DNA of 26,126 bases. It comes from Coemansia sp. RSA 1804. Taxonomy: Eukaryota > Kickxellomycota > Kickxellomycetes > Kickxellales > Kickxellaceae. How positions within the stretch are numbered: position 1 is the stretch's first letter; each line of letters begins with the position of its first letter. Where the stretch lies: NCBI GenBank assembly GCA_027578815.1, contig JANBTH010000216.1, positions 1 to 26,126 of the forward strand, written 5' to 3'. The notes under the pieces were generated by a model. It saw nothing but the letters and a program-made list of their open reading frames with translations, was not told the origin of the DNA and did not search any database. The translations under genes and the position numbers were made by a program. Below are positions 8,156 through 17,472 of the stretch, piece by piece.

Positions 8156-11100
8156 ATGTCAACGATTGACCAGGACAGCTACGACACCATAGCCACCGAC
8201 GAGTTTCTCAGCGAGACAGACATAATAGAGTCAGCCGAGCTTTCGGCTGCCAAGAAGCGCGACCAGCTGTCGCAGCGCTTTGCCCGGACAGCAAGCAGCG
8301 GCGATGCCGGCGCTCTGGAGCGCATGTGGGCGTCCTGCCACGGAGAACAGTGGATTGACATTGACCATCGCGACGACCAGGGCAGCACACCGCTAATTTG
8401 CGCATCTTGCTTTGGACATGCACACATTGCCGAGCTTCTTCTCAAATACGGCGCCAAGGTTGACACCCAGGACAATTGTAAGTACCACACGTGTTTCTTG
8501 TGAGTTTTCTGTTGCTTCCACATCAGTATACTCCACGGCTCCTTTGTTTCTGACGATGGAAAAGGCTGTCTGGCTAAGCTGGCTAGGCTGGATGGCTGAC
8601 CTGGCTGTGACTTTCTTGTGTCAGTTTTCTTTTGCTTGCATATGTTTTTGTTTTTTATTTCTTTCATCCTTTGTTGTTATTTTTGGCTTTTTCCGATGTC
8701 TTCCTTTTGTCGCTCAAAGCAGAACAAAGCGCGTGTGGCACCGAATTTTCTTGTTTCATTTTCAATGGTCCCTGCCGCGTCCGCCAGCTGGCTTCAGCAG
8801 ACACAGAGGCAAAAAGAAACAAGCCAAAAGAGCACTTGTATGGTGTCCGTCCATTTTGTGGAGAGCGATGAATAAGCGGGCATGTACGCCGGACAATGGC
8901 TCATTGATGGAAGTTTACTGTTCATTCTCCGACATTCGGGCTGTCCTCTTGTTCGGCATTTCCTCCCCTCTTTTCTTTGGCACTGCTGGACCAATAATCG
9001 GCCTCATCTTCTGTGTGAGAGGTCCACAATAGCGACCGCCGTCTTTCCGCACACAATAGCGCTACTGTATGCTATAAGCAGTGAAGACAGGCAGCTATAG
9101 CAAGAAGCCCGGCGTCTTGTCGTTTTTTGGATACACTGAAATCTGGACACGACAGGTCGCAGAGCCAATGGTCTTATATGTCATGTCACCATCCATTCTT
9201 ATTCCGTGCATCTTGCAGGGGGGGGGTTGTGTCGCTGGTTTCACCAGAACCAACTTGCACAGTCTTTGGTATGAAGGATCTGCTTTCACCTTCTTGCTTC
9301 TTGTTGGCTTGTGGTCGTTGCTGGTTATGTGGCGCTGTGTTTTGCCTTTCTATTCACCCATCTCCTTGTTATTTTTGTCTGCAGTGCAGGGTACAAACAA
9401 AAGACAAGAGAGACAGAGTGAGAAACAAGCGTGACGAATTGTTGTCATGAAAAAGAGGCCCAGCCTCACCATCTAGCGCTTCTTGAATTCCTCTACAAGC
9501 CAGAGCAAAGAGGAAGAGAAAACCAAACAAGCAAACAAACAAAGGATGTCTTGCCTGCAGTCCAGATACAATTCTGTTCACATCCTGGATAGCGACAGCA
9601 TACACAAGTCGTAATTGCGCAAAAATGCATAGTGCACGTTCGTGTGCTTGCTTTCTCCCTCTTTGTTCAACCTCTGGCTGCTACTGCGCCGCCTTACTGA
9701 GCATTTCCTCCTCTTTGCTTGTCAAGTGTCTGAAAAGTCGCCTTTATCATCTCTCTCATCATACTTGGCTTTATTCCCTGGCTTTTACTTTTTGCACACT
9801 TTGAGCTTGTTTTGTTTCCAAACGGACCGGTTGCATCTACTAAGCGACGTTCTCTTATTCACTCTACTCTTTCTTTTGCAAATAATTCCTTTTGATCTGT
9901 TGTAATAGCCGGGTGGACTGCGCTAATGTGGGCAACTACGAACCAAAACGAGGATCTTGTGCGCGTTCTTCTCGAGAACGGCGCTTCGTCTTCCGCAAAG
10001 ACAGCCAGGGGCCACACGGCTATCAACATTGCCTCGTCAAGCCTCTCTGCTGGATCCGATTCCGAGAGCATCCAGCGTGGCTCGGAGTCGCCTTCACCAC
10101 AAAGCGAAGCCACCGATTTTGGCGGCGGAACCCACGAACGCAAGGGAAGCGAAGCAAGCTCCATGAAAGCGAGCGTGAACGATGGCGACAGTGGAAGCGT
10201 TTCTACAAGTAGCCCCCAATCCACAAGCCACAGCGTTGTAGGGACCCCCAGCAGACGAAGAAACGGACGCGACTCTATCACTGCGGGTCATAATGTGCTT
10301 AGTATGCTTCAGGCAAGCAGCGCACGGTCCTCGAACACCAGCAAGCAGAGCGATGGTTCGGATGCACAGTCTGCTTCGCTGGAAAACAGATCTCTCTCTC
10401 CAACCTCGCGCTTGGCTAGTGGAAACAGCACAGTTTCTGAGGGACTTGGTCTGACCCTCGATGGCTCTGGTGAGCACGGCGAAGATGCGGGCGGTGGTTA
10501 TAGCATGTCGCCGGAAGCTGCGTCATCTCTGTCGGGTCGCATGGATGCACTTGGTGTTGGCGGGAGCAATAGTGCTGGGCACTTTTCCAACAGCACCAAT
10601 CGCGATAGTATGTACGGTTCTGCTGAAGATAACACGGCTGCAAAGGCCGACTATGATGGCTATAATGACAATAGCGGGTATGGCAACAATCGCAGAAAAC
10701 TCGACAATCGCAATGCCGGCGAGGAAGAAGATGATGACGACGACGACCACACAAAGGAGCCACATGCCTTTGATTGGGATACGCTGCATCTTGACCAGAT
10801 GTTTGTGATTTCGCCAGCAGCAGTCCCCCAGTTTCTACATTCCGTGGTGAAAGACATCCAGCCGGAGCGCTGGATCCACATCAATGCGCACGCTGAATAC
10901 AAGTTTGTGCCTGCCAGCATGATATTCCTGGCAGCCCGCTTTGCCCACCATCTGGGCACGCCAGACTTTCTTGGCTCCTTTCTTGCAGATTCAATAGCGT
11001 CGATTATCCACGAGGTGCAGACCCACAAAGCCGACCCGGTTGCCCTTGCCTTTTGGATCTCAAACATACAAACGCTTATTTATTTCTTCAAGCGCGATGC

Positions 11101-12960
11101 AACGCTTGTGCAGACAACCAGCGATGCGCAGGGACGCATGTCGGAATGTATTCAAGACGCATACTCGCTCCTTGTTCGTGCCATAGAGGCCGAGATGGAG
11201 CCGCTGATTGATGCGTCGCTGCTTGCACACGATTCGATGCCCGAGCTCTTTGCCGACGTCAAGTTTGAGGTGGAAAAGTCGCAGAGACTCAGCATGTTCT
11301 TCTTTGGTAACCAGGCGGATGCGAACAGAAAGAGCGCGGATGGGAGGCCGTTGCGTCGCTCGCAGACTGTTTTGCAGAGAGGCGGTGGCCGCCCTCGCAG
11401 AAGCAGCATTCTGGGTGGCGTTTCGGGACCCAAACAAGCAGACAACGGGCCGTCAACAGCTGGTGGAGAACCTCCCGCCTGGATCCTTTGCGTAGAGCAG
11501 TTAGTCCAGGGGCTGGCGCCGGTGCAAGAGTCGAAGAAGGGGGCTTTGAGCGACTCTGTCGAAAACACGTATCGCAAGTCATCGTCAGCCAAGCGCCCGT
11601 CATCGGGGGATACGTTTGTCTCGGGGAAGCTCAGCCAGGAGGGGCGCCGGCAGTCGACTTCGATTTCGAGACTCGTCACTGCGCCGTCGCCTCGAACAAT
11701 TACGTACATGCTTGACAGACTTTTGGGCCTCTTGGAGCTGTGCGAGATCCATCCGCAGATTGTGTGGAGCATTATGCGCCAGATATTCTGCTATCTTGGC
11801 AGCGAAACCTTCAACCGCGTGTTGACCACGCGCGACTTTTGTTCGCGTTCGCGTGCGATGCAGATCCGTATGAATCTTACGCAGCTTAGCGATTGGGTGT
11901 GCGCTAACTCGAGCCGCCTCCGAGTGCCGTCTGCGGCAAACCAGCAGTCCGTCTCGCCAAATTCGGCCAACGCTACCAATGCTAAATCTGTCGAGACGCT
12001 GCTTTACAAGACCTACTTTGGCCCAGTCGTTGAGCTTCTAGAGCTGCTCCAGTGCCTGACGCATCTTCCAGAGCTAAGCGAGTATTTTGAGACCACTGCA
12101 AAGATGCAGAGCCTAAACATACTGCAGCAGGAAACGGCTGTAGCAAACTACCGCTACGAGGTGCAGGAAGAGCGCGTTGCTCCGGAGGTGGTCGAGTACC
12201 TGGGATCCGTGGCCAAGGAGATCCGCGAAAGCCAGCGTGCAGAAAAAGAAAAGCAGAGCATAGAAAGGGCGTCGAGACGCAGCACGGCGTCTGTCTTTAC
12301 CGAGCGCAGGACACTTGATGGGCGTCCTAACCTGCTATCGTTTGACATGACGAGCTCTTGCTCGAGAGGTGCGTCTGTCGGAGGTCTGCTTCGCATTGCA
12401 GCCACAGTTAACGACAGCGCAGGCGCATCGACGGCTGGCCAGGGATCCGACTGGAACTCATCCCATGAGAGCAGCCAGCCAGTTCCCATTGCCCGACTTT
12501 CAGCCGAAAGCTCTGGCGGGCCCAGTCCTCCTTTGCAGTCGCAGTCCTCGGGCGTGATTGCCATTTCAGGCGCTTCGGGGACGATTGGAAGCACCCGTGG
12601 CCGTGCTGGAACTCGCTCAGGCAGACGCGGACTGCTCTTGCCTCTTGCGCGGCCCGGAACCAGCGCCAGTGCAAAGCCCTCTGTGCGCACCTTGTTCCCG
12701 GGCAACGCCGGGGGCGGGCCTTCACCAACCGGACAGAGCCACAGCGGCGGCAGGACTAGCAGCACGCACTCGCGGCTCAGCGAGAACCTAGAGCCCATTA
12801 GCGAGACCTCGTCGATAGTCAGCCGCCAGCGCTCGCGCACAACGATTGACTCGCTGGACGCAGACATGGAGATATCGCCCACGGTTGCCAACAGCACGGT
12901 TGGCACAAGCGCTGGCAACAGCGGTAACGGCGATGGGTACGATGGTATTGGCTACCATGC

Positions 12961-12993
<33 letters not shown>

Positions 12994-13477
12994 CCAGAAG
13001 CACATGTCGCTGCCGCCAAACACAGCGCCTGCCACGCACAGCTCGGGATGGGGAGACGACGACTCGATCCTGACAGCAAGTCTGCGCGGACCAAAGGGCA
13101 AGAAGTGTCTGCCTGAGGAAATGAGCGAGCTCCTGGACTCTTCGGAGATGCTGCCGTTTGCTGTTCCTACCAGCCGTGAGTGGCTGGCGTGGTGGCAGAA
13201 CCGTAATGCTAGCGGCGCCGCTACTGCCGCTGTTGCTTCGGAGGGGAAGACCTGCACTGATCTCCGCTCGCATAACCGTGACTGGAGCAACGAGACGGTT
13301 GCCTACCATTCTGGCAAAACCAATCTGCAGTCGGTGCAGGATCCTGCTGGGACTGCGCCGGATGGAAACGCCGCCTCTCGCGATAGGCGCAGCAGCCAGG
13401 CAGGATCCGCCGCTCATATTGAGCTGGCGCCGGCTGTGCCGTCGGAGTTCCTCAACGCACTTTTGCAAAGCGCCTAA
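8156..13477 (+). CDS. Ankyrin-repeat and DIL (dilute) domain protein (two exons: 8156-8477, 9909-13477)
   Basis: The joined product is 1296 residues. Ankyrin repeats span about residues 40-150: GSTPLICASCFGHAHIAELL (76-95) in exon 1, and, across the junction, SGWTALMWATTNQNEDLVRV (108-127) in exon 2. After an acidic, Ser-rich linker (about 150-400) comes a DIL domain (about 405-885), the fold of the class V myosin cargo-binding globular tail. It has FVPASMIFLAARFAHHLG, LAFWISNIQTLIYFF, a disordered loop (about 475-590), then LLGLLELCEIHPQIVWSI, QIFCYLG and NRVLTT. The C-terminus is disordered, Ser-rich, with ten glutamines at 1126-1135. Fungal proteins with this ankyrin+DIL architecture exist without a myosin motor; a trafficking or adaptor role is inferred only. 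No membrane segment is seen. The first ATG follows CCCCCCAAA. The 1.4 kb intron splits the ankyrin block. Confidence 0.9.
8478..9908 (+). other. Long intron of the ankyrin-DIL gene (1431 bases)
   Basis: The donor is GTAAGT after AAT T (phase 1) and the acceptor is AATAG ending at 9908. The joined codon TCC reads DN-S-GWTALM, which completes an ankyrin repeat exactly, so the outer boundaries are firm. At 1431 bases it is about nine times the other two introns here (151 and 162). It contains stop codons in all three frames, C/T-rich stretches, a run of eight G near 9218-9226, and no recognised gene or structured RNA. Confidence 0.88.
12962..12991 (+). repeat. (CAG)10 microsatellite encoding polyglutamine
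   Basis: Ten uninterrupted CAG codons lie within the disordered C-terminal part of the ankyrin-DIL protein, followed by CGC CAG. A pure trinucleotide run of this kind is prone to length variation between strains. Confidence 0.95.
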
Positions 13478-13735
13478 GAAAAGCGCGTCCAGATTATCCC
13501 ATGCTCAGAACAAGAGGCAGTTTGACCCGATGAGAGAGGATGAAGGCTGTTTTTCCCACCACGTTTTTTAGATTCGTTTGTTGCGAACGAGAAAGAAAAT
13601 GAAGTGTTTCAATGTACACAAGCTTTTTTTTTTGAACCTGGATAGTGCAACATGCTAAAAAAGTTGGCTTCTGCGTTGGGAGCATACTTACAAACGTGTA
13701 GAATACATTACTGACAAAGAGAGAGCAAAGCGAGC

Positions 13736-14752
13736 CTAGTCTTCGTCTTCTTCCAAAAGCTTTGCCAAGCACTCGCTGCAATACCAGGCGCCCTTTGGCG
13801 GCGACGTGAGGCCAACGCATTCCCAGTGGAACCACTCGTGTCTGCAGTCAGGGCCATCGCAGGCAACCATGTCGCCGTAGGACACCTGCTGGCAGAAGCA
13901 GTACAGCTGGTCGTCGGACTCCTCGATGCCGCCGCCATTGCCGCCGCCATCGACTTCGATTCCGTCCAGGGATAAGACGGAGCTGGCCAGCTTGAGCTGT
14001 TTCTTGTGGCGCTGGTCCGCCAGGGGCCGATTGCCCATTCCGCCGGGCGGGCCCAGCGACGAGCGACCGCCGGCGCCCGGCGGACCGGCGCCCTGGTGGT
14101 TGTGGCGACGCTTGGGTGCACGTGACGGCGTGTAAAGGGCGGTGGACGCAGGGACCTCGCCGTCATCGAGGCCCAGGGAGGAGGCCATGGGGTCGTTGAA
14201 GCGCTTGGGTGTTGGCAGTCTGAACGACGACGACGCGAGCTCCCCGTTCTGAAGGCCCACGGTTCCAAGCGACAGGGGGGAGTTGCCGGCCCCGTACCGG
14301 TCGCCAAGCCCCGCCCCGCCGCCGACGGTTCCGATGCGAAGAAGCCCCTGGCCCTGGTACGCCGCGCCCTTCTGGTCAAACGGCGTCTTGTCAAAGTGCC
14401 TGATCTCCGCGTCCAGCTTCGCCAGATGCCGCTGGACTATAGTCAGCGCCTTCCTTGCCAGGCGCATCTTCTCCTGGCACAGCGATTTGGCAGCCGTGTG
14501 CTCCTGGTCGATCAGCCTGACCAGCTCCTCCTCCCGCTCGCCCGCCTGCTCCCGGCTCGCCTGGTCCTTGAGCTCCTTTTGCAGCATCCGCTCGCTCTGC
14601 GCTGCCCGGCTGAGCGACCCCTCGTACTGCTCGTCCAGGTCGGTGATCTCCGAAAACAGGTGCCGCACCTCCGATGGCACGTTCTCTAGGTTGCTGACAA
14701 AGTCGGCCAACGCCAGGCCAATGTCCTCCACCACCCGTGACGATGTCTCCAT
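13736..14752 (-). CDS. ING-family PHD-finger protein (Yng/Pho23-like histone H3K4me3 reader)
   Basis: ING proteins target histone acetyltransferase (NuA4, NuA3) or deacetylase (Rpd3L) complexes to H3K4me3 nucleosomes. The 338-residue product has an N-terminal ING helical domain (about 1-105: ALADFVSNLENVPSEVRHLF, then DLDEQYEGSL and a long coiled-coil-like stretch). A Gly/Pro/Ser-rich linker with basic PKRF and PKRRHNH patches follows, and then a C-terminal C4HC3 PHD finger (284-328). Zinc ligands are C285, C287, C298, C303, H309, C312, C325 and C328; aromatic-cage positions Y284 and W307 are present, as is the family signature QVSYGDMVACD. The finger is therefore complete. Which of the three yeast paralogues it corresponds to cannot be decided by eye. 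It has one exon and an ATG at 14750-14752; an ATTATAAG TATA-like element lies about 60 bases upstream. Confidence 0.93.
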   Translation of the reverse strand: METSSRVVEDIGLALADFVSNLENVPSEVRHLFSEITDLDEQYEGSLSRAAQSERMLQKELKDQASREQAGEREEELVRLIDQEHTAAKSLCQEKMRLARKALTIVQRHLAKLDAEIRHFDKTPFDQKGAAYQGQGLLRIGTVGGGAGLGDRYGAGNSPLSLGTVGLQNGELASSSFRLPTPKRFNDPMASSLGLDDGEVPASTALYTPSRAPKRRHNHQGAGPPGAGGRSSLGPPGGMGNRPLADQRHKKQLKLASSVLSLDGIEVDGGGNGGGIEESDDQLYCFCQQVSYGDMVACDGPDCRHEWFHWECVGLTSPPKGAWYCSECLAKLLEEDED

Positions 14753-15056
14753 CTAGTCTGTATGTATGCGTCTGTCCGACTGCGCGCTTTTAAAAAAGAG
14801 AGGAAATGGATATTATAAGGATTGCGGAGTAGGGGAGATGAGGTTTATTATCTGCCTAGGCTGCGCTTGTCAGTCGGCCGGCTCGCGCAAGATATTGTTT
14901 AGAAAATATATGCCGCACATTTGCGATGCGTCGTTTTTGGGATTGTCCTAAATACAGCACGTGACATTCCATTTTTACAAATAAATAAGGTTTATTACAC
15001 AGAAGCAAGAAAAGAAGGGGGGGAGGGAGCCGCAAGGTTCGCTCCACAAAGATAGC
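14753..15056. other. Intergenic region between two minus-strand genes
   Basis: About 300 bases hold the ING-gene promoter (a TATA-like element, minus strand, near 14812-14819) and the 3' end of the next gene, with an AATAAA on the minus strand at 14991-14996, about 60 bases past its stop. Nothing else was recognised. Confidence 0.55.
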
Positions 15057-16391
15057 TCAGTTGTCAACGTGGACGCGCTTGTACAAGGAGAGATCGCCGC
15101 CGCAGCTGGGGGTCTGGGAGACGGACCGGGACCGCTTGGCGCTGGATTGTGCGCCACCACCCAGTAACGCAGCGGTGGCAGGGTGCTCCAGCACAGAGGC
15201 AGCGCCGTCGCAGCCGCCCAGGGCATCGCGGTGAGCAGCAGGCCCGACGGGGGCTGGGATTGCGGGAATCGCGGGCGACACGGCTGGGCTCTGGCGGTTC
15301 GGATGTGGCGGAGAGAAGGACGATGTGGAGAGATGGTCGTTCTGGCTGGATGTCTCGGACTTCATGAACAGGATCATTGCCTCGGCCGCCTCGGCCACTT
15401 CCGAATGCTGGCTGCCCTCGTCAGGCGGGGTCGTCGGGCGGTTCGGCATGCCCGTTGTGCCGCTTGCATTTCTGGTTAACGTGGCGGCTGTCCGCATTGG
15501 GTTCTGACCGGCGGAATACGAAGGTTCTTTCGCTGCCGCACGGCCGGACAACGCATCTGGTGTCTGCGCGTTGTTGTCCTGACGGCCGTAGTATGGCGGC
15601 GGCCTCGCGTTGGTGGAGGCAGACGACAGGAGAAGCCCATCGCTGGTGGTGCGGCCAACCAGTCGGCGCTGGGGACTCGGGTAGGCATGGTGCGGGGGTG
15701 CGGGGTGCGACTTCGGGGATCCGACGCCCTGCAGCGACGCAGATGGAGACGCCGCGCTCGGCAGCCGGAAGTGGTTGCGGTCTGGCGAGTCCGTCGATAT
15801 GCGTCTGGGTATCTCCGAATGGTGGCGGAGCAGAGGTCTTCGCAACGTTGTGCCGCCCACATACGCGCCGGCATTGTTTCTCCCCAGCGCTACTGCCCCG
15901 GCTGCTGCTTCTGCTGCTGCTCCCGTTGTCGTTGATGATGATGATGATGTGGTGGTGGCGGAGAACGTGCGCATGGGTCGCCGCCAGGCAGCCATGCTGG
16001 CGCTGGGTGTCGTCGAATGCGAGTCGGCACGTGCCTTCAGCCGCAAAAGCCCCTCCTTGAGCGTACGCGCTACCTTGAATGTCTCAAGCGACTCCTTGCT
16101 CCGCCGGGCGGCCTCTGGGCTGGCCAGAAGAAAGTGCGTTCTGCTGCATCGTGCTTGCGGGGCGCTTGCCGGTGGCCGTATCCGCGTCTGGGCCTGGGGC
16201 GTTCTTGGGACGCTTGCCATGTGCTGGGGCAGCGGCACAGCCTTGTGTCCAGGCTGCTGTGCTGGGAACTCCTGCCGCTGCCGCTGATGTTGCTCCTGCT
16301 GCTGTTGCCGTGGTCGCTCCCCTCTTTCTGATGCGGTGCTATGTACAGGCCCTCCAGTGCTTGCTGGCGATGCGTATGGAGACGACTCCAT
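15057..16391 (-). CDS. Unrecognised disordered protein; possible Whi5/Nrm1-type G1/S repressor
   Basis: The 444-residue product is mostly Ser/Pro/Ala/Gln-rich and predicted disordered, with no membrane segment or signal peptide. Gln-rich 28-48 and a Ser/Thr/Ala run (145-168) are low complexity. Many proline-directed sites (SP at 8, 91, 202, 215, 225, 239, 360, 368, 372; TP at 64, 128, 278, 321, 427) suggest CDK or MAP-kinase control. Two short ordered-looking helices stand out: SLETFKVARTLKEGLLRL (101-118) and EVAEAAEAMILFMKS (331-345). Basic SAKRSRSVSQTP (417-428) could be a nuclear signal. The two helices vaguely recall the conserved patches of fungal Whi5/Nrm1 G1/S repressors. The promoter is rich in MCB-like boxes, which fits, but sequence identity is not established. 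ATG at 16389-16391, single exon. It could equally be an unrelated lineage-specific nuclear protein. Confidence 0.8.
   Translation of the reverse strand: MESSPYASPASTGGPVHSTASERGERPRQQQQEQHQRQRQEFPAQQPGHKAVPLPQHMASVPRTPQAQTRIRPPASAPQARCSRTHFLLASPEAARRSKESLETFKVARTLKEGLLRLKARADSHSTTPSASMAAWRRPMRTFSATTTSSSSSTTTGAAAEAAAGAVALGRNNAGAYVGGTTLRRPLLRHHSEIPRRISTDSPDRNHFRLPSAASPSASLQGVGSPKSHPAPPHHAYPSPQRRLVGRTTSDGLLLSSASTNARPPPYYGRQDNNAQTPDALSGRAAAKEPSYSAGQNPMRTAATLTRNASGTTGMPNRPTTPPDEGSQHSEVAEAAEAMILFMKSETSSQNDHLSTSSFSPPHPNRQSPAVSPAIPAIPAPVGPAAHRDALGGCDGAASVLEHPATAALLGGGAQSSAKRSRSVSQTPSCGGDLSLYKRVHVDN
15931..15950 (-). repeat. Short trinucleotide run encoding serines
   Basis: A (GAT/ATC)n run on the minus strand encodes the Ser run around residues 149-153 of the unrecognised protein. 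It is a small coding microsatellite within a low-complexity stretch. Confidence 0.7.
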
Positions 16392-17472
16392 CCTAGCTAA
16401 AAACGGCTGTCTCTGAACAAAACTTATCTATAAGAATGGAACACGGGCCAAGAAACAGCTTTCGGACAAGCAGACAAGGGATGGGGGAGAGTGAGAAAAT
16501 AAAGGAGAGAAGGGGGGATTCCTAGCAAGTACAGAGGAGGATAAAAAATGAGGAAGGGTTGAAAGGAGGAGGAAAAAAAGAGGGACGAGGGGATTCCAAC
16601 CGTAAACAGAAGAGGTACAATAAAAATAAAAACTACGAGGCAGTATAATTGAAGCAAGAGATATAAAATATAAAAGCGAAAGCGAAAGCTTGAAAAGAAG
16701 GGGGGAAAAGCGCATACGCGTTACCTTTTTTATTTTATTTTATTCCAAGGCGATGATTTCTTTAGAATCCAAACACGAGGGACAGAGAAGAGGCGAGTCC
16801 AATCACGTACCGGTCAGCACCTTTGTTCTTGGGGATGCAAAAATGAAATAAAATCGCGCTTGAATCGCGTTTGGTGCCTTCCTTCTTTATCTGCGGACAG
16901 AAGAAGACGTCCTGACTTAAAAATGTGAATCTGCGCACTAGCGCAGCTACGGTGGCTGATTGGCATCAATTCTCGTCTTTTTTGTTCGCTCTGGTCCCGC
17001 TTCTGTGCAATGGGCGCAACACATCTCCAAAACGCGCCAGAGCTCCTGGCACGCGTCAAAATGCAGAGCATGAGGAACGAAGGAGGCCGATCCGACCTGA
17101 ATCGCCCACGCCAATCTTTTGCACACCTCCAAAATCGGCACTTATTCCTGAGGGGAAAAGCGACAATCACTCAATTATTGCTTTCGGCGGATCAGATCAC
17201 ACGGGTCTTGTCAAGCGTTGTGAGCGAAACTGCCAGACAACGTCTTCCAGACAGCTGGCTAAATGCTGGAAAAGAGCCAACAAGCGCTTGACATGCTTCG
17301 CCCCCTTACACTGCTCATTGCTCAGCTTTTTCTCTTCTTTTTTCACTTTTTCCTTTTGTTAACTCACATCTATCAATCTACATCCAAATCTAGCCTTGCG
17401 GTTCCGCCAGAAGCCCGCGAACAAGCGAGACCCCGTCCGTGCACATTACACAGAGCAGAAGCACAGATACAC
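16392..17472. other. Divergent intergenic region, unrecognised gene/AP-1 gamma
   Basis: A 1.08 kb shared promoter region. 16430-16700 is purine-rich on the plus strand (pyrimidine-rich in the sense of the minus-strand gene). A (TTTTA)n run lies at about 16726-16745. 16850-17300 is noticeably richer in G+C than the other spacers and holds several CGCG boxes. The last 150 bases before AP-1 are pyrimidine-rich, with TTAAC and CTAG motifs that could be a leader-intron branch point and acceptor. Frames here start with GTG or lack protein character; no gene is called. Confidence 0.55.
16676..17056. promoter_or_regulatory. Cluster of MCB/E2F-like G1/S boxes
   Basis: Seen in sequence: two perfect ACGCGT (MluI cell-cycle box) hexamers at 16716-16721 (followed by TA, the full ACGCGTNA form) and 17051-17056; ACGCGC at 17032-17037; TCGCGC at 16854-16859; TCGCGT (reverse ACGCGA) at 16865-16870; tandem GCGAAA at 16676-16687. 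MCBs are bound by MBF (Mbp1/Swi6, Cdc10/Res) in fungi. By eye I found no ACGCGT in the other spacers of this window. Control of the minus-strand gene, of AP-1, or of both is possible. Confidence 0.5.

Noticed and set aside
15036..15062. tRNA-like boxes: GGTTCGCTCC next to TAGCTCAGTTG
   Set aside because: The B-box-like sequence precedes the A-box-like one on the same strand, only a few bases apart, and the second runs into the 3' end of a coding region. No cloverleaf is possible.
16814..17362. Frames of 93-145 codons on both strands in the divergent promoter
   Set aside because: Most start with non-ATG codons and none has recognisable motifs. The slightly higher G+C here is better explained by promoter sequence.
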